NCBI GenBank assembly: GCA_034509925.1
Contig: CM067527.1
Span: 4,549,501-4,613,500, forward strand
DNA from: Hirudinaria manillensis
Taxonomy: Eukaryota; Annelida; Clitellata; Hirudinida; Hirudinidae
DNA: 64,000 nt
Reading direction: 5' to 3'
In this document: positions 41,156 through 52,315 of the stretch, in pieces
Numbering within the stretch: the stretch's first letter is position 1
How the letters are laid out: each line of letters opens with the position of its first letter
Program-made: the position numbers and the translations under genes
The notes under the pieces: generated by a model
What the model saw: the letters and a program-made list of their open reading frames with translations, nothing else
Told to the model about the DNA's origin: nothing
Database searches by the model: none

Positions 41156-43990
41156 TCAAGGTAAGATGGAAGCACCCTGAAAGTTGTCTGCTTGGTGAAT
41201 CATCTGTTTGGCCATTCGCTCCTTTTCCTGGGTGAAGAACATTTTCTTTTGACTCTTCTCAAGCCTTCTCGCCTGTTTTTTGCATTAAAACGATGATTTA
41301 AATGATTAAATTATATTAAAAAACAAAATGTTTATATTAAACAAAAAAAAATTACATTAAATTTTTTATTGTTATAATAATAATAATTATGACATCATTA
41401 CCCTCTTATCCTCTTTAATAGCATTTTTCCTGGCTTTCTTTTCATCTTTGCTCTCATTTTTGTCTCTTGCAATGATGAGTGGCTTCGAGTGAACCTTCTT
41501 TTCATCTTCCTTTTCCATCTCTTCCTGCATTTCGGCCTCCTTCTCCACCACCGGCTCGGCAAAAGTCACAATTCTTTTCGGCTTCTAAAAATAAAAAAAA
41601 CAAAATTGAACATTTAATTTGTCAGGTTTTGTGCATTTAAACAAGCAGAAACTCATTTACCTTAGGTAGATGGACTGTTTTGGGCAGGTGTGAGGTATTG
41701 GAACGCAGACCTGAACATACGAGGTTGGATGTGTTTGTATGTGTATTTGATAAGTCAAAGATAAGTAATACGTACTCAATATGCTCTCGCAGTCCCATTG
41801 TTTCATAGGAACTTCTACTTTGATTTTCACCATTTCATCCTCGCTGTCATCGTCAGCAACACATTCCATGATCTTGTTTTTCAAGTCCTCATCGATTTTT
41901 GGGTCAAAGTCCCTGCATTGTTAGAAAGTGATGATGTTATATTAAAGTCACAAGAACAGAATGTAAGTTATGACAATCTCAAAGGAAGTTCATCTCACAG
42001 ATCTTCCGTTGACATCTCCGTGAATTGATTCGTCAGATGCTTCGAGACCTCATCGTTTGCATCGTCCGAATCCATGTAATCGTCAACATCTTCGTATTCT
42101 TCATCCTCATCTTCTTTGTTTTTGAATTTTGCATACATCTGCAACAAGCATAGCCAGGGAAATAATCAAAATGATTAAACAAATGCCACTTTTTAGGTTG
42201 TTAACAAATGAATATTTGCCTCTGAAAACTTAGCATCAATGTCTTCCAGGTGTGTACCCTTCCTTGCTTCTGGAATGTGAATTGACCCGATGGTGAATGA
42301 CACCTTCTTTCCAGCCTTGTTCATCCCTTCATTTTCTTCAAAATCATCATCTTCTTCTTCTTCCTCTTCATCTGAATCCACATGTTCATCATCAATATCA
42401 GCTTCTGTAGTCGTGCCTGTACTGAAAATCAGAAATAACATATTAAGTAACAACATTAACTTGTAAAATGTTTTTAAATTCCAAAATGTATTATAAAATT
42501 AGCTTAGCGTATAATTTGCATATTTGTTATTAACCCTCCATTTAATTGAGTGATGAAATCATCTTCAAAGTCATCATTATCATCATCTTCCATTTCATCT
42601 CCCTCTAATGCTGCCACGATATCATCATCAATTTCTTCAGGTTCTGAATCAAGTTGATGTAAATTTTGTCAATTACAAATATAATATAATTTAATGAAAT
42701 AGTATTAAAATCAATTTTCTATGATTTATTTTCTGAATATTTATGAATTCAATAAAATAAACAATTAAGTGCAATTAAGTTTATTTAGTTTGGTTAATCT
42801 ACTTACTTGAGCTGCCTGCAGCCCTGTTTAAAAGACCAACAGTGGTTTCAACAGGTGAAGCAAAAACATTGGAAGGAAGAATAAGGGATGACTGTCGATG
42901 GAAATTATTAATTATTTTTAAACAATGATTAATAATCAAAAAAGTCAAGGAGTTTAGTTATGATCAGAATACTAAACATTTTATATTTAAAATTTCTCAT
43001 CATTACAGACAGAGTTACATAATAAAATTAAATGTTAAGTGAAACAACAGCATCAAATAGCAACCTTTTTTGCAGTATCAGCTTTCAAAAGTGCTTCAGA
43101 AGAGGATATTCCCACTCTAAAGACATCTGCTTCAACGTTGTAAAGTTCGTTTACGTCTCTCAGGTGTTGAAGGTAATTGTAGTCGTCATCATACTCAATT
43201 CCGTATTTCAGTTGTTCTTCTTTTCTCGAAGAAGGCTGATGTTGCAAGATATTAACATTAACATTTTTTAAATGTTAAATAACATTCAATAGATATTATA
43301 GATTAGAAAACAAAAAATTATAAAACTTGATAAGCTTTAGTCTAGAGCCTGCTAAGCAATGTAAGGTAAAAACATAATGATCTGGTTGGTGCACTCACCG
43401 CAAGAACTCTCTGAGATGCTTCATCATTGGCTAATTCAGGATCTTGTTGACTCCTGTGAATCAATTGAAATGTCGTTGCATGCTTTTTATCAATAAATTT
43501 CTTTTTTCTACTTGGCTGAAAAACAAGAAACATTCAGATATTTTGTGGCTAAACAAGTTGGTGAGTCACTGTTAAATAGTAGGCTTACTATGATAAAACA
43601 ATGTGATTCCATAGCAAGTAAAATTAATCTTATTTGATGCCATGTTTACATGCAGTTTATGTTAACTAGGGTCTTCATTTGCTAAACTATGATCTTTAAA
43701 TGGATATCATCCATTCACATGGTTTCCATTGTTAGACATCTACTGTTTACACTTTCTTCCATTGGAAGTTGTTTGTATTTCGGTTTAAATTTTAAAAGTT
43801 GTTTCAATAATCTAATAATTTCCTCGTATGGAATTGATTCAGAAACATGAAGGTGAATTTTTTTTAGACAAATCTTTACCACAAGTTTTTAAGTTAGTAT
43901 AACGGTCTTGAAACGCATAATCCTAAGTGCCTCCAAATTGAATCATCACAACACCTAAAACAAAATTGTTCTGCCTAACATCCTTACCAT
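41156..43990 (-). CDS. LTV1: LTV1, ribosome biogenesis factor
   Basis: Eleven exons: 43990-43988, 43515-43399, 43235-43065, 42891-42807, 42643-42535, 42421-42220, 42138-41999, 41912-41776, 41710-41661, 41584-41402, 41272-41156; 437 aa, against about 475 in human. The N-terminus M|PSRKKKFIDKKHATTFQL and the motif RSQQDPELA match LTV1. YDDDYNYLQHLRD, the NVFAS...VGLLNRA stretch, the KQWDCESIL box and the basic C-terminal SKDEKKARKNAIKEDKR also match. LTV1 is needed for maturation and nuclear export of the 40S subunit and binds near uS3. The acidic DE-rich middle is usual for the family. Exon 1 supplies only the ATG; intron 6 begins with GC. It is head-to-head with GINS2. Confidence 0.95.
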
Positions 43991-44405
43991 GTCAATCAAT
44001 TTCTTTAGACTAACTATTCAACGATAAGTGCTCCTGCGAGGAAAATGTGATAACGATATATAAAAAGTTAAAAACTTCGCATGAGCATGCAAAAACTAAA
44101 AGTAAATAAACACGTAAAATAGTAAAACCATTTAAAATATTGGGTAATATAAATTGATAAAAATGCGAATTGTATCAACTAATTTTAACTTGAACTGTAA
44201 TTTCGTATTATTTTATTAATGCATTAATTGCAACACTTTCTCAAATCAAAGCTATCACTTATATATCTAGCTAGTTGTTTTGCCATTTATAATTTAAAAA
44301 TTTAAGCACGCATTTATTTATTTATTGATAAGTTGTTATTGGCGGTAATTTTAGTTATCGATCTCCCGAAGGTTTATCGTGTTGTATGGTACTTAGAAGC
44401 TGGTT
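43991..44405. promoter_or_regulatory. Shared upstream region of LTV1 and GINS2
   Basis: The two start codons are 415 bp apart and divergent. No strong TATA box was seen. A bidirectional promoter for two housekeeping growth genes is likely, by inference from spacing. Confidence 0.5.
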
Positions 44406-45603
44406 ATGGATACCACCGAAATAGAATTCTTGGCAGAGAAGGAATTAGTGACTATTGTGTCTAATTTTGCGATGGACAAAATATATCTAATTGGGGTAAC
44501 ATTTGATTTTCATTGTTATGATACCACTTGAATCATATCGATTTAAATACCAAGATGCAGAAATGTTTTATGCTCTTGATCTCTAGCGGGTATAGGAGTA
44601 CGGCGGTGGCTGATTTAATCTTTTAGTCAAGAGTGTGTGAGATGTTACATAATGTAGATGATGTAATTTTTAAGGGGGACATTGGGCCGTTTAATTCTGG
44701 TCTACCAGTTGAAGTTCCTCTTTGGGTAGCAATCATGCTTAAACAGAGACAGAAATGCAGGATCATACCACCCAAGTGGATGGATATTGGTTAGTCGAGT
44801 CATCCTGATGGAAATTCAGCTTTTGAAAGTGTTTATTTGGATTTCTTTCATATCTAGGCATTTTGCAGCAGAAAAAACAGGAGGAGATTGATTCAAAGTT
44901 TTTCACTATGATGCCTTCAAAACACTATATGGAAATTTCTCAGTTACTTCTAAAACAGTAATAGCCATCTTACAAAGATTTCTTGGGAAGAGTTATTTCT
45001 GAATGTAATTTTGTTTCATTCTTGCTTATAGTGCTCCTGAGAGCATTCCAAGAGCTGATGAAATTCGGACACTTCTCAAAGATATTTGGGATCTCAGGAT
45101 TGCCAAACTGAGGAGTAGTATTGACTTATTCATCAGAAGAGAAGCCACACAGGCCAAAGTAATGTTTTCCCATGGAAATAGCATTGGCAAATGTTACTTC
45201 AATAAGAATTGATGCAAATAACTCGAACATAATACTATAGCAAAAATGTTCTGACCAAGAATGTTTGTTTTATATGTTTAACTTGCATGCAGCATTAAGA
45301 TATCTTGTTGCATATTTTATAGAACAGCTTGGGTTTCACAACCCACTTCTATTGCCTTTTGGAGGAATGCAAACTTATAAGCCCGTTTATACATATATAG
45401 TTAAATCTTAAATTGAATTCTATATTGTGGATCCTCCAGGAATGTTTACAAGTGTTAATCTGAATGTTGTGTGCTTTCAGCTGAATTATCTTACTCTCTT
45501 GGAATTGAACACTGTACGTCCAATTCTCCCTAAGTCCCTTGAATATTTAAGACAACTGAGAGGTAATGCCTATGGCCAGGCACCAAGTTATTCACAGAAT
45601 TAA
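44406..45603 (+). CDS. GINS2: GINS2 / PSF2, GINS complex subunit
   Basis: Exons 44406-44495, 44675-44789, 44858-44957, 45032-45158 and 45481-45603 give 184 aa; human GINS2 has 185. The N-terminus [18 protein letters not shown], the stretch [47 protein letters not shown] and [11 protein letters not shown] are diagnostic. GINS binds MCM2-7 and Cdc45 to form the CMG replicative helicase in the nucleus. Phases are 0, 1, 2, 0. It is divergent from LTV1 and convergent with cGAS-like copy 2, whose stop lies 242 bp away. Confidence 0.97.
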
Positions 45604-45844
45604 AATTGATGATGCCTGATGACATTTGTTTATTCTTGGCAATCCTTGTAAGATAACATAGAACAAGATATGTATATAAATAAAAGGTATTTTCAAACAT
45701 CTCGTTTTTAAAGTTAAATGGAGGTTAATAATTTCAAAACTCCAACAAAATGATATGAAACAAGCAGAACTTGACATATGAAAGGACAGACAACAAAATC
45801 ATTAAATTAATCTCTAATCTACTGGAATCCCAAATCACTGACTT

Positions 45845-47035
45845 CTAATTTATCTTCAGAAATTCATTCATTTTTTTCTCATTTTTTATGAGTTTCATAA
45901 TTAAATTGATTAAATTGATTCTCGTGTCTTCATTCAACCTGAGAAAGGTTGGATCTTTAAAGCGACATGGCATTATCCCGGCTTCCAAGCAATTGCAAAT
46001 GCATACGAGCATGTCGATGAATCTCTCTCCTGTCTTGTTGGTTGACCACTGCTCTTCTGCCGTATGTTGGTCCATTACTTCGAAGAGACACATTTTCAAG
46101 AAATAGCTTTGCAGAGCTGCAAATTGGGGGGACTTTCCTCTCATTGCCTTTTAAAAATTTCTTTGTTAATTGAGAATTTATTTATTTATTATTACTTTTT
46201 ATTTAATTATTACCTTTTAGTTGCTAGTTTAGTTATTATTCAAAGCTCACTTTCAGTGTCCTCAGGACAACTTTTCTCTGCCCTGATGCTTTGTCCATGA
46301 CTCTTTTTTCATCGCTTGAATAAGATCGGAACCACTTGTCCTGCAACGAATCTTCTTTTGGCACTTTTGCTATGTAACAATCAGAATATTTATCATTGGG
46401 TTGGATTGCAGGATTGGAACTCTCCAGATAGAATGCCGGTGCCAAATCGACTTGGAACCACAGGGTGTCGCCGTTCAAATAGTGCACGTCCAGTTGAATG
46501 GCTGGTTGGTGGTCTCTCAACTTCACATTGTATTTTGTGATGAATTTACATTTTGATAATGATCCTTGAAATAGTCTCATAATCTTTTGCGGTGATATCC
46601 TCCCGTCGACCTGGGCTTTCTTAAAAATCTCCAAATCATGGGTTTTGCCTTCTTTAACTCGAAGGTCATGCCAGCCATTTTCTGATTCACTTGCGACCAA
46701 GAATTCTCCACCTTTGATGATGAAGTCCAGATCAAATTCCAGACAATCGGTTTCAGATTTAATAATCTTCGCTCCTTCATATGTACTTCCTTTGTAGCTG
46801 AAACCCATGCATTTGAATAGTCCCTGTTCATCCATTTGTTTCCTTAGTTCTTCCTGTTGTCAGTTTGAGATTTATATATGATATTTTAAACTCTGAATGA
46901 GATTATTACCTGCAATGATTCAAGTTTTTCCTTTGCCTCATCCACATTTGGTTGTCTTGCAAATTTGTTGTGGTAATCTATGACCTTTTTGTTGAATTCC
47001 TTTGAAGAGTGCCATGCTTGATTCATGTCAGACAT
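45845..47035 (-). CDS. cGAS-like receptor / Mab-21 nucleotidyltransferase, copy 2
   Basis: Exons 47035-46910, 46853-46251 and 46147-45845, all phase 0, give 343 aa. The catalytic set is intact: GSTYEGAKI, the LEFDLDF acidic pair and FQVDLAPAF. The Mab-21 lobe (MRGKSPQFAALQSYFLKM, WSTNKTGERFIDML) matches copy 1. Intron positions and phases are identical to copy 1, but much of the middle of exon 2 differs, so the duplication is not recent. It ends EFLKIN, without the cysteines of copy 1. A second ATG nine bases inside (MNQAWHSS) aligns with the copy 1 start and could be used instead. The predicted role is nucleic-acid sensing and cyclic-dinucleotide synthesis, inferred from family membership. 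Confidence 0.88.
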
Positions 47036-47275
47036 GTTGAAGTAGGTAAAGATAACTTTGGGAACTAATCAGAGGATAATGTCGTCGAATCAGTTATTTT
47101 ATTGGCCTTGATGAATTTAGAAAATTGAAATTGATAAGGATTGAAACGTAAAAAATACATATTAACTAATCAAATAAAGAAGAACCAATCTTACATCAGA
47201 TGAATGGTAAAACTGACGTTTGGAGATACGACTATGGGTTCCTACAAAGGAATTTTTATATTAGAGAAGCCTTAC

Positions 47276-47427
47276 CTGTGAAGAATACGCTCCTTGCTAA
47301 AGCAAAAGGAGTTGAATCGAGCTATTACTTCCACCAAGCCAATAAAATACACCGCTATAAAAAAAGTTGATCAAATTCCGTGGTTATCGGAGCCTCGGAA
47401 TTATGAATTTCCAGTATTCTCGGTTTC
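47276..47427 (-). promoter_or_regulatory. Candidate upstream element and 5' UTR exon of cGAS-like copy 2
   Basis: On the minus strand GAAACC (47427-47422) is followed eight bases later by TGGAAATTC (47413-47405), then a CACAG|GTAAGG donor at 47275. The order and sense match the motif pair upstream of copy 1. Confidence 0.3.
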
Positions 47428-48220
47428 AGTCTCTTGTAATCATAGATCAGTTATTACCGTCTGAGTCTCGAGCATTTTCGAATAATCGCGTATAAATTTC
47501 AAATTATGAAAATTTGAATGTATATAACTATACTTTTAACAAATATATTTTATTCAAGATGAACAAAAAACCCCATTATTTTCCGTGTTCCTAAGTTCGT
47601 GAAGAATTAGATTGTTATTATTTTTGTAACCATTGATCGTGACAAGATACATTTTGAAACTTTAAAATAATATTGGTAGATTTGACTCCACCAACCTTTC
47701 GTTGGGCTAAAGTTTGTAACGGGAAGCACCCGGGTCTCACGGCTTGCCTTGCATTATTAAAAAGATGTTTTTTTTTTAATTTTAAATTTCATATAATCAA
47801 GGCTAATAGAGCCCATGCATCCTCATTTTGCCACTATTATGAGCAGGGGAGAAAAGGCCTTCCGTGTACAAATTTTAAAGAGTTACATGAGTATTATATG
47901 ATATTAGACACCCCTTTCCTTTAGCATATAATATTATAAATTCAACTTTTCCACCGATGTAATGAAACTGATGAAAGCAAAAAATGCAAGCTGCACTTGG
48001 TTCTACACAGAAAGCACAACATTGAACGTATTACATACTGGGATTAGGTAAAAATGGCACTAAATAATTGAATACCATCCAATATTCATCCTACAACAAT
48101 ATATCATTAGAAATTATAACTTTAGACAAAACAATTCTAAAAGAAAAGGAATAACAATCAGTCCAATGAATGCAGTTCTGAATGTGAAACGTGAACGACA
48201 GGAGTGGAATCTTTGATTAC
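47428..48220. other. Spacer between cGAS-like copy 2 and the WDR17 3' end
   Basis: AT-rich. Probably holds the WDR17 3' UTR on its right side. No exon recognised. Confidence 0.4.
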
Positions 48221-51200
48221 TCAGAATGGGTTTAACTGTTCTCCTGAGCAAAATGGGGATAAGTTGTTAACTTTGGCCCACATCAGAGCTTCATTGATGG
48301 ATACAGACCAACAACCATCTTCTAAGATGTAACTTTGACCCTGTTAAATAAAATAAATCTAAACTCTTTCTGAAATAACTATTTTAGTCACTTTAACATT
48401 TCAATTGTATAGGATGTTGTGAAAAAATAAAAAAACAGACCTGTATAGCTTGTTTTGTGAAGAGTGAAACTGTTGAAAGAGTATTATATGTTGGCATTGT
48501 CGAACTAACAACAACATCTTGACCTTTTTCAATTATCTTATAAGAGTCGTTTACTTTTTCTGACTTCTTCAACAATCTTTTCAGATTGTCTGATTCAGCT
48601 CCAGAACTTGGAAATTGAAGAAAATAAAAAATATATATTATTTACATTGCAATACAATCAGTGATTAATCAAAGCCTGGAAGATAATAATCAAAACTTTT
48701 GTCTCTATCTTGTTGAACCACATTGAATTATAATTATTATTGCAAGTTTGAAACTCAATGAAAAGCTTCATAATATTGAAATTCTTTAAAATTTAAATAC
48801 TCTTTTCAAAATTGTCACATGTGCATGAACACAGGTTCAAATGGATTTCTTGCAATTTTTAAGAGTTATGATCCTTAAGAGCAATTAAAATCTCTACACA
48901 AGATATTAATTTAATTTTCATTAATATTAATCCAAAGTAAATAAAAAAACAATCATTTGTTTCAAACTAACCTCATATTCAACACCCATGCATCCAATTC
49001 TTTGGATACAGTATCCATATCAAGTCCAATGTTGAGTTCATGCTTTGAAGCAATTAAGCTGTTGATTAGCAAATCCATTTAAATGACTCATATTAATGGG
49101 AAAGTCCACAAATTAAAAAATCAATTGTATAGCAATTAACTGATAATTCCATAATGTTATTTAATACAAAAATAATAATTATCTAAAACAATGTATGTAA
49201 TATGTAATCTGATTTAAGAAATAACAAAACAGTGACCACTGACAGTGCACATTGGAGCAGATAAGGAACTATTGCATCATATCCTCTTCGTATGGCCAGC
49301 AATACTCCAATGTATGCAGACATGATCACAACTTTGTTCTTGAGCCTAATTCAATATTTTCAATGAAACAGATTTTTCCCTTCCAACTTGTCGACATTTT
49401 AAAATCCTTACTCGGCATTTTTGGTCAGTTTATCCTTGTGCAGTGAGGACATCAGTCGGACCAAATCCTGGACGACGGCGGGATCAAAAGTCGGATTTGA
49501 CATTGCTTCTGGAAGCATTCGAGTCAATTAAATCAACGATCGACGATGCTTTTGTTTATTTATTGACTGATTGATTCTGATTGATTCCTTAATGTCAATC
49601 AATTAATAAAAAAAAATCACCTTCAACCTTCTTGACACCAATTTCCAGGCCCCTCATCCAATCATCAGATAAGAGGTAATGAAGGACAACTTCAAAATCA
49701 CTTCCCTCATCAGGATTCTTTTCCAGATGTTTTGCTTTTTCTTTGCATTCCAGAGATGGGGGAAAACCTGCCTAAAAATATAATTATTAATATTTTAAAG
49801 CAAACTGCTGAGCAATCCATTAGTAGCTTTATTGGCAGGAGCTGTGGATGTATGACATGCACTGCATATTCATTGCCTAAATTAATTAATTAATTAATTA
49901 AGAGGTAATTTTTGCAGTAATCAATCATGTGTTAGTAGTCACATAAAGATAACCTCGAGGAGAAGATTATCCTTGGCTTCCCCTTCAAATGGTGCTCCAC
50001 AGCACATCTGCCCAAGTAAAAGCCTCTTGCCATCCACCACAAATCTTTTTACCACCTCCACTGCAAGATCTCTACAAGAGTATATTTGCCTGCTTAGTAT
50101 GAAATATATGCAAGAATAACAAATAAAATAAATTTGGTCTCGAGTATCATAATAAAAATTTCCAAGGTACACATTTGATTGGTAGAAATAATCCAAATAT
50201 GGGTTTGCATATATAAGTACTATAATTTTTTATATTTTTTCGCTGAATGTATATTTTTAATAATACTAATAATATTATATTATATGACCATAATAATATA
50301 ATAATATTATATGACAGTTAAACCTTTAAAGCTATGAGTCAGATGCTTTCAAAGACAACAACAAATCAACAATTTACAAAAAAGTGAAATTATTATTATT
50401 AATGAAATGCTATTATTAAAATGAAAATCTCAAACCTTAAATTCTCCTTTTCGCACTTCTTGGCAAAACATTTGGCAGCCTCCGAGACATGGTTTGGAAC
50501 TTTTCCCAAAGTGCTTCCAACGGCGATGGTGAGTCCCCATTCACCGGCTCGAATCAGTTTCGACATTGCCAACTGAATGATAAATATATTTATAAATATA
50601 TTCATATATGAATATATTTATATTTATAAATATGAATATATTCATTTACATTTACACATTTATTTTACTTACAATTACATTATTACATATCTTTGAATAT
50701 ATTTATTCATATAAATAACATTTCCTTCCGTCAAGAGACACATTTTAACAACAAAGTAAGTTTTTGATTATTTCATCTAGTTAATTTATTTCAGCAACTT
50801 AATTAGACTGTTTGCTTTCATTTACAAATGACTCACGTCAACATCATCCACTGCCATGTGACAACAAGCAGCAAGGAGAGGAGAACCAGAACTAAAGAAT
50901 TTATTGGCCATTTTGTTCATTATTTTCTCCAACTTCCTAAAAGAATGCAATGCATTATTTTTGGCAATTAAATGAATTTATTCAAAATAAAAGTAAAAAT
51001 GCAACTAACATTTTTATGTTCAAATCCTGAACACAATCTCCTCCTTGGTCCTGAGATGAAGTCTTGAAATCTTTCCCTTGAACGTTGATTTTATTCCAAT
51101 TGCTGGCAGTCACAACCATGGCATCCAAATGGTTTCCAAGACTCAGGTGGTGGTCAATCAGATCTTGGGTTTTCCCCAAAGAAGCAAAATACAAGAGACA

Positions 51201-52251
51201 CTCTTCATCCACTGCATCCTCTTCCTTCAAGTCATGGCATCTCCTTCAATCCAGAAAATATTCTTTATGTAATGTCATAATATCTTTTGGAACCAACGAA
51301 CGTCATTTAAACAGTCAATTATTTATTAAATTAATTAAATGTGCCAATAAATACAAAGAAAGATGGAGTTCACTTTACAAATTACCATCAGCACCACATA
51401 AAAGTTAAGAAAGATAATTATTTATGCATTAGAAGTTATTTTAAGTACATCTCATTGACTTCATTGAAGAAAGAATGCTTCCTACAAAACAAGGAGGTGA
51501 TAATTTAACAGGATGTTCATTAGATAGTCAATGAATTTATTATCATTTTCTGGACAAATTAAACAAATTAATTAACCTTTCCATGAGAGACCTCCAATAC
51601 TCCAAAGATACACTGGGAGCAATCGCAAGAGCCTTATCCCACTGTTTCATCAAAAACCACGTCAATTAATAAAAAAATGAATAAATAATAATTTTAAATT
51701 AAAACAAAAACCTCGTGCAAATGGACGAGAATTTCGCAGCACTTTTCCAAGTTCCCGAGATTCATTTCCAACTGAACGGCACGAAGGAGTTTTTCGGATC
51801 GAAATTCTGGGAATGCTTTCGTCTTCACCTTTGTTAGGCTGCTACCGTCAGATTCAAGTTCTAAGGCTTCTGACTAAAAATAATGAAAGGAAATGAAATG
51901 CTATTATTAATAACTATTTAAATTAATTATCAAACATTTTAAATTAATAATAAAACTATTATAAACTCTGGAATCTCGATTGACATGTAAACGTAAACAT
52001 GTTATTGAAATGGCAACGATGAAATAGGAAGATAACCTTAATTTATTAGAAATAAATTTGATTAAATTACAAAAATAAAATTACCAGCTTCAAGTTGAGG
52101 AGGTGCTTGTGGTGAACAATTCCGCTTTTGTAACTCAAGGGAAGCAAACTGATGTCCTTGCCGAGGTGGATGTCGACCAAGTTCCAAAGGTTCTCGTGAC
52201 CAAATGAACCCTGAAAGTCGATTTGTCAGTTGATCAATCAATCAATCCATT

Positions 52252-52315
<64 letters not shown>

